Shown piece by piece: positions 7,866 to 16,235 of a stretch of DNA of 64,000 bases; position 1 is the first letter of the stretch, and each line of letters starts with the position of its first letter. The notes under the pieces are model-generated. The model searched no databases and was not told where the DNA came from. It worked only from the letters and a program-made list of their open reading frames with translations. A program made the position numbers and the translations under genes. This stretch comes from Lachnospiraceae bacterium (GTDB lineage: Bacteria; Bacillota; Clostridia; Lachnospirales; Lachnospiraceae): the NCBI GenBank assembly GCA_017427775.1, contig JAFRSD010000013.1, positions 1-64,000 on the forward strand, written 5' to 3'.

Positions 7866-8654
7866 TTACTGTCTTGATTCACGACGGATCGGCAGTCCGG
7901 TCAGCGGATCAATGTCGTTTAAACTTTCAAGCTGTTGAATGGCAGCAGAGTCGTTGGTCCTGGGCGTCCTCGCGGTTCTTCTCGCCGCACGCTTTAAGGT
8001 CTTCGGGTTGATGATGAAGTCATGCCCGTCGGCGATAATTGTGATCGGGGATCCGATCGGCCAGGTCTTCTCGGTCATGCCATCGGGGGCGTAGAGAACT
8101 ACGGTCCGGTCGACGCCGTCAATCTTCGTGAGAACCTTTACGGTAGGGAAGATGGTATCAACGTACAGATCGCTCCCGCCCATACTATGATTCATACAGG
8201 AGCTGTAGCCAAGAACGATTGCCGGTAACGGGTGTCCCTTTTTTAGAACGGAACGGAACCGCAGGAACGGACGGCATACAATCCGAAACTGGAGCACCAG
8301 ATAGGTCATGAGGAACATGCCGATCATCACGTAGCCCCCGGCGGTGAGCTTTTCCCAACGCCCACCTTGAACGGCCGCTCCTACCGCATAAACGGTAAAT
8401 AAGGCCGGAACACAGATAACGAGTAAGATGTTCTCAAGTGTAATGTGGGGCGCGGACAGGACGTTTGAAACAAAGGACGCTTTGGACGCGGTCGCTAATG
8501 CCTTCAGATCCTCCTCGGCTACCGTTTCGGATTCGGAATCGGGAGCAACCAGAAGAGTTCCGCAGCGGCGGCAGTAATTTTCTTCTCCGTATTGCGGCTC
8601 ACCGCATTCCGGGCAGGTCGATTGTAAGAGTTCATTGACAGCTCTTGTTTTCAT
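7866..8654 (-). CDS. zinc-ribbon membrane protein, type A (second gene of array), with C-terminal extension
   Basis: 262 residues, the longest copy. The ribbon is CPEC-x10-CRRC (Cys 14, 17, 28, 31), followed by an acidic linker, two membrane segments at about 75-125 and a beta domain with IVLGYSS, VKVLTKIDGVDRTVV and a final ADGHDFI. Beyond this domain it has about 45 extra residues that are basic and then polar (from KRAARRTARTPR to the end) and are absent from the other type A copy. It is separated by 27 bases from the next gene and by 45 from the preceding one, so all four are probably one transcript. Confidence 0.75.
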   Translation of the reverse strand: MKTRAVNELLQSTCPECGEPQYGEENYCRRCGTLLVAPDSESETVAEEDLKALATASKASFVSNVLSAPHITLENILLVICVPALFTVYAVGAAVQGGRWEKLTAGGYVMIGMFLMTYLVLQFRIVCRPFLRFRSVLKKGHPLPAIVLGYSSCMNHSMGGSDLYVDTIFPTVKVLTKIDGVDRTVVLYAPDGMTEKTWPIGSPITIIADGHDFIINPKTLKRAARRTARTPRTNDSAAIQQLESLNDIDPLTGLPIRRESRQ

Positions 8655-8699
8655 GAAATTACTCCATCAATAATTCGTTAAAAAGGCAAATGCGACAGT

Positions 8700-9353
8700 C
8701 TATTCGAGCATTATGTAGGATTGTCCGTATCCGGCGATAGTGACCTCGGTTCCGCGCGGATGTGTGATCTCAGAGACACCGTCAGGCGCCTCCATCATAA
8801 CGATCGTATCAACGCCCTGAATCTTTGCAAATACCTGAACGTAGAGAACGATTTTGTTCTGTGTTACGGTCCTGCTGCCTTTTTGGCTGGTAATCGGAAT
8901 GATCTGTCGGCGGTAACCGATAACAACACCTTTGGTTCGTTCCCCTTTTTTATAAATCTTTCGGTAGGATAGAAAGTGACTGCTTTCGAAAGTAAAGAAG
9001 CACGTTGCAACAACAAGTAAAAGGAGGATGAACGCGATAAGACAATTAGTAGCCAATTCCGGATCCAAAATACCGACAAACAACGGAAGAAATGTACTGA
9101 AAAGAATACCGGCCAGGTATCCGGTTCTCCTGGAGATCGGAATACAGTTCACCGGAGACGCTGTGGACTCCAGTATCGGATAGCGGACCGGTTCGGCCTC
9201 GGGCATGATGCCTTCGTCGAGCTGCTTGATCAGATGCTCTCTGACAACCATCGAAGACCCGCAGCGCATGCAGAATTCATTCTCATTGTAATTGTTCTGG
9301 CCGCAATTGGGGCATTTTTGAAGCATCATTTCCACGATGGTTCTCTGTTTCAT
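8700..9353 (-). CDS. zinc-ribbon membrane protein, type B (first gene of array)
   Basis: 217 residues with the ribbon CPNC-x10-CMRC at 14-31, the type B linker LDEGIMPEAEPVRYPILES, two membrane segments at about residues 75-125 and a beta domain ending HPRGTEVTIAGYGQSY. It is transcribed first, from a well-formed promoter about 60 bases upstream, with an aggagg site before the ATG. Because B-A is repeated as a unit, this gene and the next are probably the product or template of one two-gene tandem duplication. No enzyme motif is visible in any copy. Confidence 0.75.
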   Translation of the reverse strand: MKQRTIVEMMLQKCPNCGQNNYNENEFCMRCGSSMVVREHLIKQLDEGIMPEAEPVRYPILESTASPVNCIPISRRTGYLAGILFSTFLPLFVGILDPELATNCLIAFILLLLVVATCFFTFESSHFLSYRKIYKKGERTKGVVIGYRRQIIPITSQKGSRTVTQNKIVLYVQVFAKIQGVDTIVMMEAPDGVSEITHPRGTEVTIAGYGQSYIMLE

Positions 9354-9413
9354 TGGTTCCTCCTGAGAAGCCTTGCGGGGCGCTTTTCAAAGCCCCGGTC
9401 AGCCGTTTGGGAC

Positions 9414-9442
9414 AAGATATCATAGCAGTGGTAAAATGTCAA
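9414..9442 (-). promoter_or_regulatory. promoter of the zinc-ribbon B-A-B-A array
   Basis: On the minus strand TTGACA and TATCTT are separated by 17 bases. The leader then contains a CGGGGC/GCCCCG hairpin (9376-9397) just before the ribosome binding site. Confidence 0.7.
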
Positions 9443-9479
9443 TATCATTTACCTTAAATCGATGTAAAATCGCACCGGG

Positions 9480-10490
9480 TTACCTGGCTGCCGAACTGCG
9501 GAGCGTTACAACGACCAGTTCCGGATAATTGTTGATGCGAAGCGGAAGAACACTGTTTCCGAGTCCGCGGCTGATATACATCGTCATGGATCGTCCGTCT
9601 TTCGAAGTATACTCGTGCGCGCCCTCGTAGAGCTCCGGGAAGAAGGTGAAATCCGGCGAGATGAAGCCGCCTTTGCCGGGGATGATGATCTGTCCGCCGT
9701 GCATATGGCCGGTAAATGTGATGTCCGCACCGAGCGCGAGATAGCGGTTATAGTACATCGGCTCGTGCGCGAGGCAGATACAGAGGCCATTGTCGGTTTG
9801 CAGATCCTTCGGCGGGTTGGCAAGATCGTCGTCGCTGATGCCGATGATCGTGAGACCTTCGAGCTCCACCTTCTCATTGTCAATCATATGAACGCCGAGC
9901 TCCCGTACCGCGCCTTGAAAGTTCCTGTAACTCCAGTTGGAAAGTCGGGCCTCGTGATTCCCTGTCACATAGTAAACGGGAGCAATCTTCACCGCGACCG
10001 CGAAGAACTGACGGGCACGTCCGTAGTCGGTGAAACGGCTGTCGACGACGTCGCCGGTGACAACGATGATATCGGGTTTCAGCTCCGCGATCCTATCCGT
10101 CAGACGCTTCTCGTTAAAGCCGTAGAACTGGCTGTGCAGGTCGGACACCTGAACGATGCGGAACCCGTCGAGTTCCGGCGGGACTTCCTCGCTTACGTAT
10201 TCGTATTCACTGACGGTCAGATGCAGGTTCATGTAGAGACACGCGCCGGTGATGAGAAGCGTCAGAACGACGCAGACCGGGACAGTGACGTAGAATTTCT
10301 TCTTGTTGACCTTATGCCAGAAGATGACCATGCCGAGTCCGCTGCCGATGGCACCGCCGAGTACCGTTACGGAAATCAGTTTCCGCTCGGGAATGCGGCG
10401 TTTCGGGTCCGTCATCGCGCGCCGCTTGTCGACCGCGAACAGTATGAAGGCATAGATTGTCATACCGGTCAGATAGTAGATGAGAAGCAT
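9480..10490 (-). CDS. DUF1294 membrane domain fused to a metallophosphoesterase
   Basis: 336 residues. Residues 1-85 match the DUF1294 pattern: a membrane segment, DKRRA, RIPERKLISV, GGAIGSGLGM and a following His-Lys. A third membrane segment lies near residues 70-90. From about 105 on there is a calcineurin-like metallophosphoesterase of the YkuE type with the metal ligands in order: VSDLHS, GDVVD, GNHE, a His in AHEP and TGHMHGG. The catalytic part should face outside or the cytoplasm depending on topology, which I cannot fix. Related enzymes act on lipid or nucleotide phosphoesters, but the substrate here is unknown. Both domains look complete, so this is a genuine fusion. A minus-strand promoter lies directly upstream. 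Confidence 0.9.
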   Translation of the reverse strand: MLLIYYLTGMTIYAFILFAVDKRRAMTDPKRRIPERKLISVTVLGGAIGSGLGMVIFWHKVNKKKFYVTVPVCVVLTLLITGACLYMNLHLTVSEYEYVSEEVPPELDGFRIVQVSDLHSQFYGFNEKRLTDRIAELKPDIIVVTGDVVDSRFTDYGRARQFFAVAVKIAPVYYVTGNHEARLSNWSYRNFQGAVRELGVHMIDNEKVELEGLTIIGISDDDLANPPKDLQTDNGLCICLAHEPMYYNRYLALGADITFTGHMHGGQIIIPGKGGFISPDFTFFPELYEGAHEYTSKDGRSMTMYISRGLGNSVLPLRINNYPELVVVTLRSSAAR

Positions 10491-10521
10491 GGCATACCCC
10501 CTTTTTAATCCATATGGTTTT

Positions 10522-10550
10522 ATTGTATTCGGTTACGGCGAATTTGTAAA
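10522..10550 (-). promoter_or_regulatory. promoter of the metallophosphoesterase gene
   Basis: On the minus strand TTTACA and TACAAT are separated by 17 bases. Transcription would begin about 25 bases before the ATG. Confidence 0.7.
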
Positions 10551-10605
10551 GTGAAAGGGTGCCTGGGAAGTCTTATTTCCGATGGACGGCATCCGTGTTT
10601 CGGGA

Positions 10606-10635
10606 TTGCACGACGGGACTTCGTAGTGGTATAAT
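10606..10635 (+). promoter_or_regulatory. promoter of the Asp-rich repeat surface protein gene
   Basis: TTGCAC and TATAAT are separated by 18 bases. Because it lies downstream of an in-frame ATG at 10559, it supports the start at 10676. Confidence 0.65.
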
Positions 10636-10675
10636 TATTTTGCTCCGGCAGGAACCGGGGCAATGGAGGGTGAAG

Positions 10676-12580
10676 ATGAAGAGAATTGTTTCGATGTTTA
10701 TGCTGATAACGCTGATTACTGGCGGGATGACCGTCCGAAAGACTTCCGCAAAGGAAAATGACGACGGAGGACTTGTGATTGATCTTAGTAAGGGCGCGGC
10801 TATTATCGGGTTTGAATACGAGAGGTATGGGGACGAAGTGGCATTCGTATGCGAGAGCCTCGGATATGCTGTTGAGTGGGACGGGGTGGACAGTAAGATG
10901 GATGTCGATGGGGACGGCACGTTGGACATTGCCTGTACGTATTGGAATCCGTATTTTTATCCCGAGTCCCCTTATTATGTATTCACTCCTCTGCCGGGCT
11001 GGAGTCTTACCGGAGATGTAACGATCACGTCAAGCATGGATAAGATTCGTGCGGCTTATAAGCAGGCAGATTATGACCTGCCCTCCGAGAAGGAACATAT
11101 TACGAAAGTGGTTGTCAAGACCGGAAACCTTAAGGAGATTCAGAATGAGTATAAGATCACTGCCGAACAAGGAAAAGTCTGCCGTTATGTCAGGGACAAC
11201 GACGGGAAAGCAAGACTTGAGGAGGTAACGGGTGCCGTTCCGGGAGAAATACTCTATTTCAGTATTGATCTTCCCAAAGGACAGTTCTTGAAGAATTTGA
11301 AGTCCGGATTTTTTGATTTTGGGAAGCAGTTTTCAGATTTACCTATATTCTGGGAATATGTTATGCCCGCATCGGACATCACTCTCACCCCGGTGATTGA
11401 AAAACAGAAGGCAGCGACGTTTAAGTATTCCGCCTACTGTGATATTTACAGCGAAGGGCGCTTGGGAGATGTCGGGAACTGTGTGATGGAATCCATGTTC
11501 AATGAAACATGGTGTTCGCCGGCGGATTATTATGAAGGGTTTTATGATATTGACGGTGACGGTACGGATGACGTCTATATCGGCACGGCGTATGCGGGAA
11601 CGGCAGCCCGCCCGTGTAGACTGCGAAGCGTAAATACTTATGTTACCGAGGGGCAGAATGACGGCCCATTCTGGCCGATAACGGTGGATTTCGGCGACGA
11701 TCGGTATGTGATAGATGAATGGCCGGATTTGTACACTTCAGCGAAGAACGCTGAGCTTTTGAAAAAGAATCTCGAGCCTTACCGTATGCCGGACAATGAA
11801 GAGTGGTATGACCTTGACGGGAACGGCAGCGCGGACTTCTCCATCGAGAGCGGATACCTTTCCACATGCAGTCTCGGTTATGATACGGTCATCGTTCCTG
11901 CCGTTACGGGCGGAATTAATCATGACATCACATTCTTCGATTCCAAGACACAGAAGACGGTATATTCGATCAATCTGATCGGGGAAAATGCGGACAAAGC
12001 GATGATCGGGTTTTTAACGGAAACGAAAAAGCCCGGAGGCGGCTTTATGCCCGAGCAGAAGTATCAGATCATTCCCGCAGAGGGGTACGAAGTGTATTCG
12101 GCATTCTCAAAAGAGACAGATGTTTCAAGGGAGTATAACGCTCCGTACTACAGTTTTACTCTGCCGTATTATGATGTTACGATTCAGGTGGAAATCAAAG
12201 AGATAGGTTCGGTTACGCCTACACCGACACCGACCCCTACGCCTACGGACGTGCCGACGGCAACGCCGAAGCCTACCGAAGAACCTGCGGTTCTGAGCGG
12301 AACGCCCGGAGCTGACGAAGACCGGACCGATGCCGGTGAGAAAGATGCGAAAACCATCGCGCAGAAAGACGAGCCGTTAAGCCCGTTATTCTGGATCATT
12401 CCGCTCTGCGTTGTGCTTGTGACGGCGGCTGTTCTCGCAGTATGCGCGCTGAAGCGGAAGAGCGCCGGTGTGCCTGCGGATACAACCGGGGATGCCGGAA
12501 AGGACAATGCTTCGGATGACTTCGGTTCGCAGCCTGCGGAACCTTCGGAGGCGAAGGATGAGACAACGGACGGACAATAA
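10676..12580 (+). CDS. surface protein with DxDGDGxxD motifs, TPTP linker and C-terminal membrane anchor
   Basis: 634 residues. A signal peptide covers about 1-25. The ectodomain has three Asp-rich loops of the kind seen in calcium-binding repeats (DVDGDGTLD, DIDGDGTDD, DLDGNGSAD), each followed by a short beta-like stretch. A Thr-Pro linker (TPTPTPTPT) comes at about residues 515-530, then a single membrane segment (about 575-598) and a short Ala/Asp-rich cytoplasmic tail. There is no LPXTG motif, so anchoring is by the membrane segment. The ATG at 10676 is preceded by ggaggg and lies after the promoter. A strong bidirectional terminator follows. No catalytic domain is recognised. Binding of an extracellular ligand is likely but unproven. 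Confidence 0.8.
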   Translation: MKRIVSMFMLITLITGGMTVRKTSAKENDDGGLVIDLSKGAAIIGFEYERYGDEVAFVCESLGYAVEWDGVDSKMDVDGDGTLDIACTYWNPYFYPESPYYVFTPLPGWSLTGDVTITSSMDKIRAAYKQADYDLPSEKEHITKVVVKTGNLKEIQNEYKITAEQGKVCRYVRDNDGKARLEEVTGAVPGEILYFSIDLPKGQFLKNLKSGFFDFGKQFSDLPIFWEYVMPASDITLTPVIEKQKAATFKYSAYCDIYSEGRLGDVGNCVMESMFNETWCSPADYYEGFYDIDGDGTDDVYIGTAYAGTAARPCRLRSVNTYVTEGQNDGPFWPITVDFGDDRYVIDEWPDLYTSAKNAELLKKNLEPYRMPDNEEWYDLDGNGSADFSIESGYLSTCSLGYDTVIVPAVTGGINHDITFFDSKTQKTVYSINLIGENADKAMIGFLTETKKPGGGFMPEQKYQIIPAEGYEVYSAFSKETDVSREYNAPYYSFTLPYYDVTIQVEIKEIGSVTPTPTPTPTPTDVPTATPKPTEEPAVLSGTPGADEDRTDAGEKDAKTIAQKDEPLSPLFWIIPLCVVLVTAAVLAVCALKRKSAGVPADTTGDAGKDNASDDFGSQPAEPSEAKDETTDGQ

Positions 12581-12596
12581 AAATACGCTTTAACAT

Positions 12597-12635
12597 AAAA
12601 CAGGGAACGGACCGGGAGCCGTTCCCTGTTTTTTT
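12597..12635. terminator. bidirectional rho-independent terminator
   Basis: CAGGGAACGG pairs with CCGTTCCCTG around an 8-base loop. Seven T follow on the plus strand and four A precede the stem, so it can serve the convergent genes on both sides. Confidence 0.9.
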
Positions 12636-12664
12636 ATCCGTGTGCAGCAGTACACCGCCGGCTG

Positions 12665-13291
12665 TTACTTTTTAATCTCAGTATAGTAATATACTGCCAG
12701 CTGCGTGCGGTCACGGAGCTGCAACTTATCAAGAAGAGAGCTTAGATAGTTGCGCACCGTGCCTTCGCTCAGAAAGAGCTTCGAGGCGATCTCGCGGTTC
12801 GAAAGACCCTCGGCAACGAGTTCTAAGATCTCGCGCTCCTTGTCAGTGATGCCGTGCGCCTCGTAATCGTACGAGTCGGAAGCCTTCATCAGCTCGGGAA
12901 GCTTGCCGATGATCTTATCGCCGAAGACGGTCTGGCCGCGCATGACGGCTTCAAGCGCCGGCGCGATCGCGGCAAAATCCTGCTTAAGAATGTATCCTTT
13001 GGCACCGATATTGAGCGCCTTGATGATGTATTCGTCATCGGAAAATGTGGTGAGATAGAGGATCTTCGCGTCAGGATGCACCTTTAAGATCACTTCGCCG
13101 GCTTCGAGTCCGGTCATGCCTTCCATGCGGATGTCCATGAGGATGACCTCCGGACTGTTCTCGTCATAGAGACGGATCGCGTCTTCGCCGCTATGGCCGG
13201 TGGCAATGACGCGGATGCTCCCGGTATTCTCCAGAATGGTCTTAAGCGACAGCGCCACGAGGCGGTCGTCATCAATTACTACGATGTTCAT
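12665..13291 (-). CDS. response regulator, NarL/FixJ type
   Basis: 208 residues. The receiver domain occupies about 1-120 with acidic residues DDD at 7-9, the phosphoacceptor Asp53 in LMDIRM, and Lys in KGYILK. The C-terminal LuxR-type helix-turn-helix lies at about 145-205 (TDKEREILELVAEGLSNREI, then SEGTVRNYLSSLLDKL). It binds DNA as a dimer when phosphorylated by the kinase encoded just upstream, 78 bases away. Systems of this type in Firmicutes usually control ABC-2 exporters. The exporter at 17.5-20.8 kb is a plausible target, though YitT and the sigma pair lie between. Confidence 0.95.
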   Translation of the reverse strand: MNIVVIDDDRLVALSLKTILENTGSIRVIATGHSGEDAIRLYDENSPEVILMDIRMEGMTGLEAGEVILKVHPDAKILYLTTFSDDEYIIKALNIGAKGYILKQDFAAIAPALEAVMRGQTVFGDKIIGKLPELMKASDSYDYEAHGITDKEREILELVAEGLSNREIASKLFLSEGTVRNYLSSLLDKLQLRDRTQLAVYYYTEIKK

Positions 13292-13369
13292 AGATGTCTC
13301 CTTGGTTTCGCCGGCCCCCGCCGGCGTTCGGTTATTTCAAGCCGCGGCTTCGTGCCGCCGGTGTGCGTT

Positions 13370-14527
13370 CTATGCCTGTTTCGGTATCGTCAGGAATACG
13401 CGGAAGCCCTGCTCAGAGGCGGTAAAGGAGATGCGCCCGCCCACATTTTTCGCACGGTCCTCCATGTTCCGTAGGCCGATGCCGCCGCTGAATTCGGTCT
13501 GTTCCTTGTTCTTTCCGTTATCCTCGATGAGCAGCTGGAAGAAGCCCGGGTGCTCACGGAATATGATATCGATCCGGTCGCCGTTCGAGTGCCGTACGGC
13601 GTTCGAGATGCCTTCCTTTACGATGCCCGCGATGCAAAGTTTGATATCGCCGGGGATGTTCGGCGAGGCGTCGTACTGAAGATTGATGTCGAAGCGGGAG
13701 GCGGCAGTTGTGGTTTCGGACTGCGTCCCGGTTCCGTCAGAAGATTGCTGCGTTCCGGTACCATCCGAAGCAGCACCGTTCCCGCCGGTTACGGCGTCTG
13801 CCATCTCCTGCAGCACACGCCTTAAGTCGATCGAATCGTCGTGCAGGTCGTGGACACTTTCGCGGATGCTTGTCATGGCGCCGTCAAGCGTTGTTTTGAG
13901 ATCATTAAGCGGCTCCTTAAGGGTTTCGTCCTTATTGAGGATCTGAATTGCTCCGGTCTGTAAGATGGAGCGCGTCAGCAGGTGCCCGACATTATCGTGA
14001 ATCTCACGGGCGATCCGGTTCCGTTCTTTTAGTGTGGCGACGCGGACCTCGCTGTCCTGGGCCTCGAAGAGGCGTTTATTCTGTTCCGCGAGCTGCACGT
14101 TCTTCTCGGTGATGCTGTCATGCAGTTCGGTAAGCCTTCCGACCGAATCCTCGAGGCTTGTCATACGAAGTATCAGCATCAGCGTTACGGTCAGGCCGGT
14201 CAGAATGATGAGAATCTGGGGAAGCGAAAGGTCGCCGATGTTAGCCACCATGGAGATGCCGGGGAGGACGAGCCACCATTTCTTCTCACGGATCGAATCG
14301 TACAGAAAGAGCGGAAGCGCGCACGCAAGAACCGGTACGGCGCCGCACAGCGCGGACGCGGCGAAGAGGAGCACCCAGACCGCTTTCCGGCCGGAGAAGA
14401 GCTGCACCGTGCTCGACACGATGACCGCGAACAGAAAAGCAAGCACCGGCACGGCAACTGTGCCTGCGAGCAGAAAGCCGGGCAGGCATAGTAACAGGAT
14501 CGCGAGTTTTTCATACAGTCGGTTCAT
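13370..14527 (-). CDS. sensor histidine kinase, HisKA_3 type
   Basis: 385 residues. About five or six membrane segments fill residues 8-120 with very short loops, so the sensor is membrane-embedded. A coiled-coil linker is followed by the HisKA_3 dimerisation box (ERNRIAREIHDNVGH) with the phosphorylated His177. The ATPase domain has GISNAVRHSNG, DNGKN and GGIGLRNM. Between the two catalytic parts lies a Gly/Ser/Thr-rich insert of roughly 30 residues (about 246-278) that repeats DGTGTQ and is unusual for the family. It is probably a flexible linker. The gene has its own promoter and an aaggag site. With the response regulator gene it forms a two-gene operon. Confidence 0.95.
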   Translation of the reverse strand: MNRLYEKLAILLLCLPGFLLAGTVAVPVLAFLFAVIVSSTVQLFSGRKAVWVLLFAASALCGAVPVLACALPLFLYDSIREKKWWLVLPGISMVANIGDLSLPQILIILTGLTVTLMLILRMTSLEDSVGRLTELHDSITEKNVQLAEQNKRLFEAQDSEVRVATLKERNRIAREIHDNVGHLLTRSILQTGAIQILNKDETLKEPLNDLKTTLDGAMTSIRESVHDLHDDSIDLRRVLQEMADAVTGGNGAASDGTGTQQSSDGTGTQSETTTAASRFDINLQYDASPNIPGDIKLCIAGIVKEGISNAVRHSNGDRIDIIFREHPGFFQLLIEDNGKNKEQTEFSGGIGLRNMEDRAKNVGGRISFTASEQGFRVFLTIPKQA

Positions 14528-14640
14528 CCGGGCTCCTTATGAAAAATGTTTCATGCGGCACATATCGAACGAATCCCTTACGGATATCCGCTATGGCACT
14601 GACCGGACGGAATCCGGCCGCGCCGCATGCATCTCATACG

Positions 14641-14669
14641 ATTATAAAATACGCACGCGGGAAACTCAA
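14641..14669 (-). promoter_or_regulatory. promoter of the two-component operon
   Basis: On the minus strand TTGAGT and TATAAT are separated by 17 bases. The leader of about 105 bases contains a CCGGA/TCCGG hairpin near 14602-14616. Confidence 0.75.
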
Positions 14670-14676
14670 GGAAATC

Positions 14677-14706
14677 TTGATATTCCCATAACTTCCGTGA
14701 TATAGT
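14677..14706 (+). promoter_or_regulatory. promoter of the YitT gene
   Basis: TTGATA and TATAGT are separated by 18 bases. The -35 boxes of this and the divergent kinase promoter lie within 8 bases of each other, so one regulator could affect both. Confidence 0.65.
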
Positions 14707-14748
14707 TTATGCATGGACAAATGCAATGAATCAACGGAGGAACGCTCT

Positions 14749-15591
14749 ATGAATTCAAAGAGAAGGATCGGGTACTTTTTTGCCTCACTCGGCATTATCA
14801 TCGGCGCGCTGATGGCGAGCTTTTCGGTCGTGTGCATTCTGATTCCAAACGACGCGATCGACTACGGCACGGCGGGCATCGCGATCCTTATAAGCAAGCT
14901 GACCGGGTGGAACCTTTCGCTCTGCGTGGCCGGCGTGTTCCTGCCGTTTTTGATCCTCGCATTTGTCATCTTAGGGAAGATGTTCGGCCTTGCGGCGGTG
15001 CTCGGCTCCGCGGTGTACACGCTCGGTCTGGAACTGTTCAAATGGATCCCGTTCGAGCTCAATACGGAGCATTTCCTCGCGGTCGTCTTCGGCGGCGCGA
15101 TCCTCGGCGCGGGACTTGCGATGATCCTCCGGTGCGGCGGCTGTATCGACGGTTCCGAGATCTTCGCGAATATAGTTGTAAGAAAGCTCTCCGACAAGAC
15201 CGGACAGAGCTTCAGCATGACCTATATACTGATCGGATTTAACGCGTGCGTATATCTTGCGGTATTCCTTCTCATTAACCGGAACGCCGCGCTGATGAGC
15301 CTTCTCGTGTATGTTGTTGCGACGTCGGTCATCAACCATTTTACGGACCGGTTCGAGGCCATCAAGCAGGTGACGATCATCACGAAGGACGCGAAGAAGA
15401 TGGCCCAGGAGATCCGCGACGAGCTCAACAAGACATGTACGCTCATGAATTCGTACGGCCTGATCTCAGGGGAGAATACGACCCTCATCTGTTATATCAA
15501 CTACTTCGAGCTGCCGAAGATGCGGGAGATCATCGCGAAGAACGGCGGCGCATTTTCCACAATTTCTACAATTGATGAAATCGTAAAGTAA
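14749..15591 (+). CDS. YitT family membrane protein (DUF161-DUF2179)
   Basis: 280 residues with five membrane segments in the first 200, including the family motif around IPNDAIDYGTAGIAIL and GGCIDGSEIFA. The C-terminal DUF2179 domain (KQVTIITKDAKKMAQEI to the end) is a soluble ferredoxin-like fold. The family is widespread in Firmicutes and is thought to be a transporter, but its substrate is unknown. The ATG at 14749 is favoured over one at 14713 because ggagg lies 8 bases upstream, while the earlier codon would sit at the transcription start. Confidence 0.9.
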   Translation: MNSKRRIGYFFASLGIIIGALMASFSVVCILIPNDAIDYGTAGIAILISKLTGWNLSLCVAGVFLPFLILAFVILGKMFGLAAVLGSAVYTLGLELFKWIPFELNTEHFLAVVFGGAILGAGLAMILRCGGCIDGSEIFANIVVRKLSDKTGQSFSMTYILIGFNACVYLAVFLLINRNAALMSLLVYVVATSVINHFTDRFEAIKQVTIITKDAKKMAQEIRDELNKTCTLMNSYGLISGENTTLICYINYFELPKMREIIAKNGGAFSTISTIDEIVK

Positions 15592-15665
15592 GAAATCCGG
15601 AGTTTTCCTGCGTCTGTTAGGATGAGAACAGAAAAAGCGGCAACACGTCCGAAAAGGAGTTACCT

Positions 15666-16235
15666 GTGGCTGAGAAGAGAACGCCGGAAGACAACCGAAT
15701 CATTCAATTATATCTGGACCGCTCCGAGGAAGCCGTCCGGGAGACCCAGCGTCTCTACGGCGCTTATCTGCATGCGATAGCGTCGGGAGTACTGCGGGAC
15801 TGCCAGGATGCGGAGGAATGCGTGAACGATACCTATCTGCGCGCATGGGACAGCATTCCGAAAACGGAGCCGGACAATCTGAAGGCGTATCTCGCCAAGA
15901 CGGTGCGAAACCTTGCCATCTCGCGTTTACGGAGCAATCTCGCGAAGAAACGCGGCGGGGAAGCCGTCGTCACCTCATTCGAGGAACTCTCCGAATGCAT
16001 TCCGGACAGCCGTCTCAAGGAAGAGGCGGACCGGGGACAACTGAAGGACCTGTTGGAGCATTTTCTGCGAAAACTTTCCAGAGAGAAGCGGATGATCTTT
16101 CTGAAACGGTACTGGTATAACTGTTCCGTGACGGATATCGCCGCGCAGCTCGGAAAGGATGAGAAGTATGTCAGCAATAAGCTCTATCAACTGAAAAAGA
16201 AGCTGCAGAAAGCACTTCGGGAGGGAAGAAGATGA
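15666..16235 (+). CDS. RNA polymerase ECF-type sigma factor
   Basis: 189 residues starting with GTG behind aaaaggag. Region 2 contains DAEECVNDTYLRAWDSIP and region 4 contains the helix-turn-helix CSVTDIAAQLGKDEKYVSNK. Length and domain order fit an ECF sigma factor. It overlaps the following gene by four bases (ATGA). That gene encodes a membrane protein whose N-terminus fits an anti-sigma factor, so the sigma should be held inactive at the membrane until a signal arrives. I did not find a convincing ECF-type autoregulatory promoter in the 74 bases upstream. Confidence 0.93.
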   Translation: MAEKRTPEDNRIIQLYLDRSEEAVRETQRLYGAYLHAIASGVLRDCQDAEECVNDTYLRAWDSIPKTEPDNLKAYLAKTVRNLAISRLRSNLAKKRGGEAVVTSFEELSECIPDSRLKEEADRGQLKDLLEHFLRKLSREKRMIFLKRYWYNCSVTDIAAQLGKDEKYVSNKLYQLKKKLQKALREGRR

